Below are positions 34,901 through 42,103 of a stretch of DNA of 42,103 nucleotides, piece after piece. The stretch covers positions 1-42,103 of the forward strand of contig CAZEGV010000016.1 of the NCBI GenBank assembly GCA_964511645.1, read 5' to 3'. The position numbers were made by a program, and so were the translations under genes. Source of the stretch: CAZEGV01 sp964511645. GTDB taxonomy: Bacteria > Bacteroidota > Bacteroidia > Cytophagales > JAAEPT01. Numbering within the stretch: the stretch's first letter is position 1; each line of letters opens with the position of its first letter. The notes beneath the pieces were generated by a model. That model was not told where the DNA came from, made no database searches, and worked only from the letters and a program-made list of their open reading frames with translations.

Positions 34901-35284
34901 ATGGAAGTAATTAATACCTCAGGTAGAAGAAAAACTTCAGTGGCTAGAATCTATATGAAATCTGGCTCGGGAACTATCGAGGTAAACGGGAGAAAATTCG
35001 AAGAATATTTTCCAACTGAAGTGTTGCAAATTATTGTTAAACAACCTTTTTCTACAATAGAAAATAGTGACTTTGACATTAAAGTCAATGTAAATGGTGG
35101 TGGTGTAGCAAGTCAAGCAGGAGCTGTAAGATTAGCAATCGCCAAAGCTTTAGTAGAGCTAGACGCTGAAAACCGTCCCCCTCTTAAGAAAGAAGGATTC
35201 CTTACTCGTGACTCTAGAATGGTTGAACGTAAAAAACCAGGTAGAAGAAAAGCACGTAAGAAATTCCAATTCTCGAAACGTTAA
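34901..35284 (+). CDS. rpsI: 30S ribosomal protein S9
   Basis: A 127-residue small-subunit protein, full length. NTSGRRKTSVARIYMKSGSG, NVNGGGVASQAGAVRLAIAKAL, LTRDSRMVERKKPGRRKARK and the terminal QFSKR are the conserved S9 elements. The basic C-terminal tail reaches the P-site tRNA in the ribosome. Followed 27 bases later by rpsB. Confidence 0.98.
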   Translation: MEVINTSGRRKTSVARIYMKSGSGTIEVNGRKFEEYFPTEVLQIIVKQPFSTIENSDFDIKVNVNGGGVASQAGAVRLAIAKALVELDAENRPPLKKEGFLTRDSRMVERKKPGRRKARKKFQFSKR

Positions 35285-35311
35285 TATTTGCAACAATAAT
35301 TTAATAGCATT

Positions 35312-36157
35312 ATGGCTAAAGTTAAACAAAAAGATTTATTGGACGCAGGTGTTCACTTCGGTCACATGACCAGTAAGTGGGATCCGCGCATGGCACCATA
35401 TATTTTCATGGAGAAAAATGGTGTACATATTATCGACCTTAATCAAACTAAACGTTCTTTAGAATCTGCAGGTGAAGCAGCTAAAAACATTGTAAAATCT
35501 GGTCGTAAGATAATGTTTGTCGCTACAAAAAAACAAGCTAAAGAGGTTGTTGTAGACGAAGCAAAAAAATTAAACATGCCTTACGTAACCGAAAGATGGT
35601 TAGGTGGTATGATGACTAACTTTGCTACGGTACGTAAATCATTAAAGAAATTATCTTCTATAGATAAATTAATGAAAGGTGACGAATTTAACGCACTCGC
35701 TAAGCGTGAGCGTTTGATGAGAACTCGTGATAAAGAAAAATTACAAAGAGTATTAGGTGGTATCCAAGATATGACTAGACTTCCTGCTGCATTATTTGTA
35801 GTAGATGCTAAGCGTGAGCACATCGCTATCGCAGAAGCTAAGAAGTTAAATATTCCTGTATTTGCAATTGTAGATACAAATACTAACCCAAACTCTGTAG
35901 ATTTCCCTATCCCAGGTAATGACGATGCCTTTAAGTCAATTGAAATTTTGACAAAAGCATTTTCTGCTTCTATTGAAGAAGGTCTTGCTGAAAGAAAAAA
36001 AGACAAAGACAATGCGAAGCAAAAGGAAATGGAAGCAGAGAAAAAAGCTGTAGACGCTTCTAAAGAAGAAAATACTGCCAAAGAAGAAAAAGCTGTGGAT
36101 TCTGCTAAAAAAGAAGTAGTAGTAGAAACAGAAACTGCAACAGAGGAAAAAAAATAA
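35312..36157 (+). CDS. rpsB: 30S ribosomal protein S2
   Basis: A 281-residue small-subunit protein. DAGVHFGHMTSKWDPRMAPYI, NGVHIIDLNQT, YVTERWLGGMMTNFATVRKS and VDTNTNPNSVDFPIPGNDDA are S2 signatures. The core ends near residue 228; the last ~55 residues are a Lys/Glu/Ala-rich extension (for example KQKEMEAEKKAVDAS) not present in enterobacterial S2, probably disordered. Low-complexity tails of this kind occur in other Bacteroidota S2 proteins. A terminator separates it from tsf. Confidence 0.98.
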   Translation: MAKVKQKDLLDAGVHFGHMTSKWDPRMAPYIFMEKNGVHIIDLNQTKRSLESAGEAAKNIVKSGRKIMFVATKKQAKEVVVDEAKKLNMPYVTERWLGGMMTNFATVRKSLKKLSSIDKLMKGDEFNALAKRERLMRTRDKEKLQRVLGGIQDMTRLPAALFVVDAKREHIAIAEAKKLNIPVFAIVDTNTNPNSVDFPIPGNDDAFKSIEILTKAFSASIEEGLAERKKDKDNAKQKEMEAEKKAVDASKEENTAKEEKAVDSAKKEVVVETETATEEKK

Positions 36158-36180
36158 GTGAAAAGTATATAAAATTTTAA

Positions 36181-36215
36181 AAAGATTGGGTATCAATAGA
36201 TATCCAATCTTTTTT
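36181..36215 (+). terminator. Terminator or attenuator between rpsB and tsf
   Basis: A 14-pair stem (36181-36194 with 36199-36212) has one G-T wobble, loop AATA and a T-rich end. tsf begins 44 bases later, so it may be leaky or tsf has its own promoter. Confidence 0.88.
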
Positions 36216-36258
36216 GTTTTAAGCAAAATAAAGTAATAACATTTAACTATATAATATT

Positions 36259-37089
36259 ATGAGTATCTCAGCGCAAGACGTAAATAAACTACGTAAAGCA
36301 ACCGGTGCAGGTATGATGGACTGTAAGAAGGCTTTGGTAGAAACTGAAGGAGACTTTGATGCAGCAATTACACTGTTAAGAAAAAAAGGACAAAAAGTAT
36401 CTGCCAAAAGAGCAGATAGAGAAACTACTGAAGGAGCTGTTTTTGTACAGACTAACAGTGATGATTCTACAGGTTTTTTAATAGCTTTAGGTTGTGAAAC
36501 TGACTTTGTAGCCAAAAATGATGAATTTTTAGCCTTGGGTAAGGAATTATTAAGCATCGTTTCTTCAAAATCTATCGCTAGCGTAGCCGCTTTGGAAGCA
36601 GAGAAACTAGCTAATGGAGAGAGTGTAGCAGATGGTATCATTGGTCTTGTTGGTAAAATCGGAGAAAAAATCGCTATCATAGATGCAATTTCTGTTTCTG
36701 GTGATACCGTTGTTCCTTATTTACATTCTAATAATAAGTTAGGTGTATTGGTTTCGTTAAACAAAAAAGGTGATTCCATTGTAGATGCAGGTAAAGATGT
36801 AGCGATGCAAATTGCAGCAATGAATCCTGTCTCGTTAAGTAAAGAAGATGTCCCTGCTGATGTAGTAGAAAAAGAATTAGCATTAGGTAGAGAGCAAGCA
36901 ATTGAAGCTGGTAAGCCAGAAGCTATAGTAGATAAAATAGCACAAGGTAAATTAGGTAAGTTTTATAAAGACAATACCTTACTAGAGCAAGCTTTTGTGA
37001 AAGATAATTCTAAATCAGTTTCTCAAATGCTAAATGACCTAGAGTCAGGATTAACTGTTAACTCGTTCAAAAGAGTAGCTATTGGTTAA
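36259..37089 (+). CDS. tsf: Translation elongation factor Ts
   Basis: A 276-residue guanine-nucleotide exchange factor for EF-Tu. The N-terminal UBA-like region VNKLRKATGAGMMDCKKALVE and the EF-Tu-contacting block ETDFVAKNDEFLALGKEL are hallmark. QIAAMNPVSLSKEDVPADVV is the conserved part of the second core subdomain. Length and order are normal for Bacteroidota. Followed by a clear terminator. Confidence 0.98.
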   Translation: MSISAQDVNKLRKATGAGMMDCKKALVETEGDFDAAITLLRKKGQKVSAKRADRETTEGAVFVQTNSDDSTGFLIALGCETDFVAKNDEFLALGKELLSIVSSKSIASVAALEAEKLANGESVADGIIGLVGKIGEKIAIIDAISVSGDTVVPYLHSNNKLGVLVSLNKKGDSIVDAGKDVAMQIAAMNPVSLSKEDVPADVVEKELALGREQAIEAGKPEAIVDKIAQGKLGKFYKDNTLLEQAFVKDNSKSVSQMLNDLESGLTVNSFKRVAIG

Positions 37090-37112
37090 GTTTTAAGCAT
37101 AAAACGAATTCT

Positions 37113-37143
37113 AAAAGCCATCTATTCTTATAGGTGGCTTTTT
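37113..37143 (+). terminator. Rho-independent terminator of tsf
   Basis: A 13-pair stem (37113-37125 with 37130-37142) with one wobble pair, loop TCTT and a following T run. It resembles the nqrE terminator in its GCCATCT / AGGTGGC core. Confidence 0.92.
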
Positions 37144-37223
37144 CTGTTATTTAGAACTATTCTTATTTACTTAAGTATCACTAAAAAAACTACAGTATCA
37201 GTAGCATTTTTTATAATTGTGTC

Positions 37224-37231
37224 TAAATTTG
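37224..37231 (+). promoter_or_regulatory. Putative -7 box of the nqr operon (TAAATTTG)
   Basis: An exact TAnnTTTG match 49 bases before nqrA and after the tsf terminator. No good -33 box. Confidence 0.42.
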
Positions 37232-37280
37232 CCTATCCTACAAATAGGGTAAAAACATTTATAATAAGAGAAGTTAACAA

Positions 37281-38648
37281 ATGTCTAAAATTGTAAAGCT
37301 TAAAAAAGGCTTTGACATTAATCTAAAAGGTAAAGCAACTAAAAATTTAGCTGAAGTTCAGGTAGATTTTTACGCAGTAAAACCGACTGATTTTTTAGGA
37401 TTTTCTAAACCTAAGATTTTAGTAAAAGAAGGAGAAGATGTAAAAGCAGGTCAACCTTTGTATTACGACAAAAGCTTAGAAGAAGTGAAATTCGTTTCAC
37501 CTGTAAGTGGTAAAGTTGTTGAAATCAAAAGAGGAGCCAAGCGTAAAGTACTTGAAATTATAGTAGAGTCTAATCATAAAGATGAAGCTATAGAAAATAA
37601 ACAATATTCAGTATCTGATATTGCAAACCTATCAGCAGAAGACGTGAAATCACATTTGACGGTTTCAGGTGTTTGGCCTAATATTATACAGCGTCCTTAT
37701 GCTGTTGTAGCTAACCCCTCAGATACTCCTAAGTCAATACATATTTCAGGATTCGACTCTAGTCCACTAGCACCAGATTATGATTTTGTATTCAAAGGAC
37801 AAGAAAATTATTTTAATACAGGCATAAATGTATTAAAACGCTTGACAAAAGGATTTGTTCACTTAAACACAAGTGGAGATAGAGAATTGTCTAAATTGTA
37901 CACTAATACAAAAGGTGTAGAGCTTAATAAAATATATGGACAGCACCCAGCAGGTAATGTAGGGGTTCAAATTCATAACATTGACCCAATTAACAAAGGT
38001 GATGTGGTTTGGACTATTACTCCTTTTGGTGTTATTCAAATCGGAAAATTCTTTACAGAAGGAAAATATGACGCTTCTAAAGTAATTGCTTTAGCAGGGT
38101 CTGAGCTTAAAACTGCTCAATATTACACTGTAAAGTCAGGTGCTAAACTAACTAATCTTCTTAAAGATAATATTAGTAGTGATGATAATGTTCGTGTGAT
38201 ATCAGGTAATCCACTTACAGGAGAAAAAGTTGGAAAAAATGGTTTTCTGGGATATTATCATAATCAAGTAACGGTAATACCAGAAGGAGATGATTATATC
38301 ACTTTTGGCTCTTTTGTACCTTCTAAAGATCGTTTGAGTTTTCAACGTCCATTTGGTCTGTTTTCATTCTTAAACTCAAAATCAAAAGAGTACACTGTTT
38401 CAGCAAATATCCAAGGTGAACATCGAGCATTTGTTCAGTCGGGTGTTTTTGAAAAAGTAGTGCCGATGGATATATTGCCAGTACACTTACTGAAATCTAT
38501 CCTTGTACAGGATTATGATGCGATGGAAGCATTAGGGATTTATGAGGTGGCAGAAGAAGATTTTGCTCTTTGTGAATTTGTAGATGCATCTAAACATGAT
38601 GTTCAGGCAATCATAAGAGAAGGTATTGATTTAATGAAAAATAGTTAA
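37281..38648 (+). CDS. nqrA: Na+-translocating NADH:quinone reductase subunit A
   Basis: A 455-residue peripheral subunit of the six-subunit sodium pump, on the cytoplasmic side and linked to quinone binding. It opens with VKLKKGFDINLKGKATK, followed by KPTDFLGFSKPKILVKEGED and the biotinyl-like loop FVSPVSGKVVEIKRGAKRKV. ANPSDTPKSIHISGFDSSPLAPDY and GQHPAGNVGVQIHNIDPI are also NqrA landmarks. Full length. It begins the operon nqrA-B-C-D-E. Confidence 0.97.
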   Translation: MSKIVKLKKGFDINLKGKATKNLAEVQVDFYAVKPTDFLGFSKPKILVKEGEDVKAGQPLYYDKSLEEVKFVSPVSGKVVEIKRGAKRKVLEIIVESNHKDEAIENKQYSVSDIANLSAEDVKSHLTVSGVWPNIIQRPYAVVANPSDTPKSIHISGFDSSPLAPDYDFVFKGQENYFNTGINVLKRLTKGFVHLNTSGDRELSKLYTNTKGVELNKIYGQHPAGNVGVQIHNIDPINKGDVVWTITPFGVIQIGKFFTEGKYDASKVIALAGSELKTAQYYTVKSGAKLTNLLKDNISSDDNVRVISGNPLTGEKVGKNGFLGYYHNQVTVIPEGDDYITFGSFVPSKDRLSFQRPFGLFSFLNSKSKEYTVSANIQGEHRAFVQSGVFEKVVPMDILPVHLLKSILVQDYDAMEALGIYEVAEEDFALCEFVDASKHDVQAIIREGIDLMKNS

Positions 38649-38656
38649 TTATAGAA

Positions 38657-39814
38657 ATGGAGTTTCTTAAAAAGAAAATAAAACAGATACGCCCCTTGTT
38701 CGAAGAAGGAGGGAAGTACGAGAAGTTCTACTTCTTGTATGAAGCTCACGAGACTTTGTTCTTTCAGCCCAAGCATACTGCTGGTGCTAAAGGAGCACAT
38801 ATGCGTGACGCAATCGATTTAAAAAGACTGATGACTACTGTTATCATTGCTTTAGTACCATGTTTGCTATTCGGTATTTGGAATACTGGACACCAACATT
38901 TCTTAGCAATAGGTGAAGAAGTAGACTTGATGGCTAAACTTGTGTTTGGTGCTAAGCTCGTATTACCGATACTGGCAGTGTCATACGCCGTAGGTCTGGG
39001 AGTTGAGTTTATATTTGCTACTGTTAATCGTCATTCGGTTGCAGAGGGTTTTTTAGTATCAGGAATGTTAATTCCATTGATTGTGCCTGCTACTATTCCG
39101 TTATGGCAAGTAGCATTAGCTACAGCCTTCTCAGTTGTGATTGGTAAAGAGATATTTGGTGGTACTGGGATGAATATTTTGAACCCTGCACTTACTGCTA
39201 GAGCATTTTTGTTCTTTGCTTACCCACGTCAGATGGCAGGAACAATTTGGACAGATTTAGGAGATAAAATAGCTGTAGATGGTTATACTGGTGCTACAGT
39301 ATTAGATTTAGCCGCTAACGGTGGTGCGGAAGCTGTATCTGCTCAATATTCATTTGCGGATATGTTCTTCGGTTATATACCGGGGTCTATAGGAGAGACC
39401 TCAGCTTTAGCTTGTCTCATTGGAGCTGTAATCTTGCTAGGTACAGGAGTAGCAAGTTGGAGAATAATGTTGAGTATGCTACTTGGGGGATTAGCAATGA
39501 GTGGCTTAGCAGAAGCTATGGGGGTAAATTATTTCGGGTCTGAAAACTTCTATTATCACTTAGCAGCTGGAGGTTTTGCTTTCGGACTTGTGTTTATGGC
39601 AACAGATCCAGTGTCTGCGGCACATACAGACACTGGAAAATGGATTTATGGATTCTTTGCGGGATCAATTGCAATACTTGTACGTATTGTAAATCCAGCG
39701 TACCCAGAAGGTGTAATGTTAGCTATATTATTAGCTAATGTATTAGCACCATTGTTTGATTATTTTGTAGTAGAAGCTAATAAAAAAAGGAGGTTAAATC
39801 GTGCGACAGTCTAA
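38657..39814 (+). CDS. nqrB: Na+-translocating NADH:quinone reductase subunit B
   Basis: A 385-residue integral membrane subunit with about ten hydrophobic segments. It carries covalent FMN on a threonine in the motif [ST]GAT. Here this is TGAT in VDGYTGATVLD, with Thr214 as the attachment site. KHTAGAKGAHMRDAIDLKRLM and IGKEIFGGTGMNILNPALTARAF are conserved NqrB blocks. It starts 8 bases after nqrA, and its last 14 bases overlap nqrC. Confidence 0.97.
   Translation: MEFLKKKIKQIRPLFEEGGKYEKFYFLYEAHETLFFQPKHTAGAKGAHMRDAIDLKRLMTTVIIALVPCLLFGIWNTGHQHFLAIGEEVDLMAKLVFGAKLVLPILAVSYAVGLGVEFIFATVNRHSVAEGFLVSGMLIPLIVPATIPLWQVALATAFSVVIGKEIFGGTGMNILNPALTARAFLFFAYPRQMAGTIWTDLGDKIAVDGYTGATVLDLAANGGAEAVSAQYSFADMFFGYIPGSIGETSALACLIGAVILLGTGVASWRIMLSMLLGGLAMSGLAEAMGVNYFGSENFYYHLAAGGFAFGLVFMATDPVSAAHTDTGKWIYGFFAGSIAILVRIVNPAYPEGVMLAILLANVLAPLFDYFVVEANKKRRLNRATV
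39785..39793 (+). promoter_or_regulatory. Strong Shine-Dalgarno for nqrC (AAAAGGAGG)
   Basis: AGGAGG at 39788-39793 lies 7 bases before the GTG start of nqrC, inside the end of nqrB. It supports the GTG at 39801 as the start. It is unusual among the mostly weak ribosome sites here. Confidence 0.75.
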
Positions 39815-40598
39815 CGGATATATAATAGGATTTACTCTAGTACTTACGATAGTATGTGCAGGGTTATTGGCAGGAGTTAGTTCTGCCTTAAAGGATAAGA
39901 TTAAGATTGCCAAAGATAATGACAAAAAAAATCAAATTTTGAATGCTTATAAGCCTGTTTCATCAGGCGGGAGTATTTCAGATGCTTATGATAATAATGT
40001 TATAGGAATGATTGTAAATAACAAAGGAGAAGTTGTTAGCACAGATTCTAAATTAACATTTGACGTTGATATCAAAAAAGAGTTTAGAAATCTTTCTAAT
40101 GCAGACAAGATGAAATTACCAGTCTTTGCTTATAGGAGCGTGGTAGATACCTCTCAAATAGCAGCTTATATCATACCAATATATGGTAATGGTTTATGGG
40201 ATAAGATTTGGGGGTTTATAGCAATAGACGGCTCAGATTTGAATACTGTAAAAGGTGCAGTATTTGACCACTTATCAGAAACACCAGGTTTAGGTGCTAG
40301 AATTACAGAAAAAGTAGGAGAAGTGAAGAATGCTTTCCCTGGTCGTTTTGTAGATAAGAAAATTTATGATGAGAATGGTAAGTTCATGTCTATAAAAGTG
40401 TTAAAAGGTGATGGTAATACTGTTATTTCTGAAAATGAAGTAGACGGATTGTCTGGCGCTACAATGACTGCCAATGGTGTCAATGAAATGCTGACAAAAT
40501 ACTTGAAATTATATACACCGTTCTTAAATAAGAAAAGAGCCGAAGTAGAGAAAAACTCAGGAAAGAATAAGTCGGGTATAAGAAATTTAATGCAATAA
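39801..40598 (+). CDS. nqrC: Na+-translocating NADH:quinone reductase subunit C
   Basis: A 265-residue subunit with one N-terminal membrane segment (about 8-28, FTLVLTIVCAGLLAGVSSAL) and a periplasmic FMN domain. Covalent FMN is expected at Thr221 in DGLSGATMTANGV. GNGLWDKIWGFIAIDGSDLN and HLSETPGLGARI are typical. The start is GTG, backed by a strong Shine-Dalgarno. It is followed 4 bases later by nqrD. Confidence 0.97.
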   Translation: MRQSNGYIIGFTLVLTIVCAGLLAGVSSALKDKIKIAKDNDKKNQILNAYKPVSSGGSISDAYDNNVIGMIVNNKGEVVSTDSKLTFDVDIKKEFRNLSNADKMKLPVFAYRSVVDTSQIAAYIIPIYGNGLWDKIWGFIAIDGSDLNTVKGAVFDHLSETPGLGARITEKVGEVKNAFPGRFVDKKIYDENGKFMSIKVLKGDGNTVISENEVDGLSGATMTANGVNEMLTKYLKLYTPFLNKKRAEVEKNSGKNKSGIRNLMQ

Positions 40599-40602
40599 GG
40601 TT

Positions 40603-41232
40603 ATGAGTGAAGAAAAAGAAGAGCTTTTTTCGAAAAGAAGAAAAGGTTTTATATTAGATCCTTTAGCAGATGATAATCCTGTTACGGTTCAGATATTAGG
40701 GATTTGTTCAGCTTTGGCTGTAACAGCTCAGATGAAACCTACTGCGATTATGGCGATTGCTGTAACGGCAGTTGTGGTATTGTCTAATGTAGTGATTTCG
40801 TTATTGAGAAAGATGATACCAGGACGTATCCGTATCATTGCTCAGTTGGCGATTGTAGCAACTTTGGTAGCAATTGTGGATATGCTATTAAGAGCGTTTG
40901 ATTATGAAACATCCAAAATGTTATCAGTATTTGTTGGTTTAATTATTACCAACTGTATTGTGATGGGACGTTTAGAAGCATTTGCAATGGGAAATAAAAC
41001 ATGGGATTCAGCTTTAGACGGTTTAGGTAATGGCCTTGGTTATTCATGGGTGATTCTTGCTGTAGCATTTGTACGTGAATTGTTTAGCTCGGGTAAATTG
41101 TTTGGATTTCAGTTGATGCCAGATAGCTATATAGGAAATGGCTTAATGTCTATTCCTGTAGGAGCATTTATGGTAGTAGGAATTATCATCTGGATACAAC
41201 GCTCTATTAGCGGGTATACAGAAGAACATTAA
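40603..41232 (+). CDS. nqrD: Na+-translocating NADH:quinone reductase subunit D
   Basis: A 209-residue integral membrane subunit with about six helices. It pairs with NqrE around the Fe-S centre in the membrane core. LGICSALAVTAQMKPTAIM, IITNCIVMGRLEAFA (with the Cys that takes part in the iron site) and LGYSWVILAVAFVRELF are diagnostic. Spacing is 4 bases to nqrC and 26 to nqrE. Confidence 0.97.
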   Translation: MSEEKEELFSKRRKGFILDPLADDNPVTVQILGICSALAVTAQMKPTAIMAIAVTAVVVLSNVVISLLRKMIPGRIRIIAQLAIVATLVAIVDMLLRAFDYETSKMLSVFVGLIITNCIVMGRLEAFAMGNKTWDSALDGLGNGLGYSWVILAVAFVRELFSSGKLFGFQLMPDSYIGNGLMSIPVGAFMVVGIIIWIQRSISGYTEEH

Positions 41233-41258
41233 TAAGAATATTTAAAAAGAGGTAACTC

Positions 41259-41972
41259 ATGGATTTATTTAATTTATTTATAAAATCTATTTTCGTAGAA
41301 AATATGATATTCGCATTCTTCTTAGGGATGTGTTCATACTTGGCTGTATCTAAGAAAGTAAAAACAGCTTTTGGTTTAGGAATAGCAGTGACCTTTGTAC
41401 TGGTACTAACTGTACCACTTAACTGGATGCTAAATGAGTTTATCATTAAAGAAGGTGCTTTGACTTGGGTCTTGGGAGATAAAGCAAAAATGATAGACCT
41501 TAGTTTTTTGAGGTTTATTATGTTTATTGCTATTATTGCAGCATTTGTGCAATTGGTAGAGATGGTAGTAGAGAAATTTTCTCCAGCATTATACGGTGCA
41601 TTAGGAATATTTTTGCCATTGATTGCTGTAAACTGTTCTATCTTAGGAGGGTCATTATTTATGGTGTCTAGAGAATATAACTTAGCAGAATCAACTGTAT
41701 TTGCCTTAGGAGGTGGAGTTGGTTGGATGTTTGCGATTGTAGCTTTAGCAGCAATTAGAGAAAAAATTAAATACTCTCATATTCCAAAACCATTAAGAGG
41801 CTTAGGTATCACTATGTTCATCACAGGATTGATGGGGATTGCCTTCATGTCGTTTATGGGAATTAAATTTCCGACTGCAGAAGAAAAAGCGACAGCAGCT
41901 AAAGAGCTTTTAGAACAACAACAGTCTTTAATTGAAAAAAATAACGTTACAGAAGTAGTTGTAACGGACTAA
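41259..41972 (+). CDS. nqrE: Na+-translocating NADH:quinone reductase subunit E
   Basis: A 237-residue integral membrane subunit. IFVENMIFAFFLGMCSYLAVSKK opens it, with the iron-site Cys in GMCSYLA; LIAVNCSILGGSLFM carries the second Cys. The conserved core ends near residue 200; a ~35-residue polar, helical tail (EEKATAAKELLEQQQ) follows, longer than the enterobacterial/vibrio form. A good terminator lies after it, and the expected nqrF (NADH-oxidising flavin/Fe-S subunit) does not follow within the 131 remaining bases. Confidence 0.97.
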   Translation: MDLFNLFIKSIFVENMIFAFFLGMCSYLAVSKKVKTAFGLGIAVTFVLVLTVPLNWMLNEFIIKEGALTWVLGDKAKMIDLSFLRFIMFIAIIAAFVQLVEMVVEKFSPALYGALGIFLPLIAVNCSILGGSLFMVSREYNLAESTVFALGGGVGWMFAIVALAAIREKIKYSHIPKPLRGLGITMFITGLMGIAFMSFMGIKFPTAEEKATAAKELLEQQQSLIEKNNVTEVVVTD

Positions 41973-41997
41973 AAAAAGTATAATTATTGTAGTAAAT

Positions 41998-42048
41998 AAG
42001 AAGTCATCTGTAATCTTATAGATGGCTTCTTGTCGTTATGGTTTTTTT
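41998..42048 (+). terminator. Rho-independent terminator after nqrE
   Basis: A 12-pair stem (41998-42009 with 42020-42031), one pair being a wobble, with a 10-base loop. A run of seven T lies 10 bases downstream of the stem (42042-42048). It is the landmark just upstream of the putative group II intron end. Confidence 0.85.
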
Positions 42049-42055
42049 AAATTGT

Positions 42056-42103
42056 GTGTGCCCAGCATGGGCATCTTTCCTTACCGAAAGGTAAGGATTA
42101 ATT
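42056..42103 (+). mobile_element. Putative 5' end of a group IIC intron, cut by the window end
   Basis: The segment starts GTGTGCCC, as do group IIC introns such as that of Oceanobacillus iheyensis, which begins GTGTGCCCGGCATGGG (from memory). Here it reads GTGTGCCCAGCATGGGC, one base different through GGG. A short stem GCCC/GGGC (42060-42063 with 42069-42072) is followed by a perfect 8-bp hairpin TCCTTACC-GAAA-GGTAAGGA (42078-42097) with a GNRA loop. Group IIC introns typically insert just after a terminator hairpin, and one lies directly upstream. No intron body or reverse transcriptase can be seen here. Confidence 0.55.

Noticed and set aside
36181..36258. Riboswitch or protein-binding leader before tsf
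   Set aside because: The visible structure is a simple terminator hairpin with a T run; nothing more complex is supported.

Overview
The window is AT-rich bacterial chromosome from a member of the phylum Bacteroidota. The evidence is a type IX secretion (T9SS) type-B sorting domain next to a PorP/SprF protein and an OmpA/PD40 lipoprotein-like protein, DUF6150 and PUR/DUF3276 proteins, TAnnTTTG-type promoter boxes, mostly weak Shine-Dalgarno sites, and the gene order rplM-rpsI-rpsB-tsf. A Na+-translocating NADH:quinone reductase and a SulP anion transporter fit a marine or brackish lifestyle. I cannot place it below class level; Flavobacteriia-like is a guess. A run of 100 N at 27452-27551 marks a scaffold join, so this is a draft assembly.

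Layout. 1-2500 (minus strand) is a small accessory patch: an ABM-domain protein, a frameshifted GNAT acetyltransferase, an alpha/beta hydrolase whose C-terminus runs into repeat-like DNA, and a frameshifted secreted protein. 2498-12208 (minus) holds a membrane-anchored papain-like protease, a 1675-residue secreted protein of unknown function, prmA, a DUF6150 protein, tpiA and two tandem paralogous secreted proteins. 12568-18675 (plus) carries a glycosyltransferase, prephenate dehydrogenase, isochorismatase-like hydrolase, a small unknown protein, a lipoprotein, a sensor histidine kinase and a PLP aminotransferase. SulP follows, then a minus-strand DUF58 protein, then a PUR protein, ychF and an orphan cas6 with no CRISPR array or other cas gene in view.

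24655-31772 is a surface-adhesin operon: a long repeat-containing IgGFc-binding-like protein with a T9SS type-B C-terminal domain (broken by the assembly gap inside its tandem repeats), its probable PorP/SprF partner, and an OmpA/PD40 envelope protein. After a strong terminator come folE-cysS, the ribosomal genes rplM-rpsI and rpsB, then tsf, and finally nqrABCDE. nqrF is not in the window. After the nqrE terminator the last ~48 bases look like the 5' end of a group IIC intron.

The most interesting non-coding signal is a structured intergenic repeat present in two clear copies (about 24156-24304 and 34104-34281) and one possible degenerate copy (about 15548-15612). The flanks are conserved, the basal stem shows compensatory changes, and each full copy carries a different long perfect hairpin that encloses the same 13-nt TTCGACAAGCTCA-type core.
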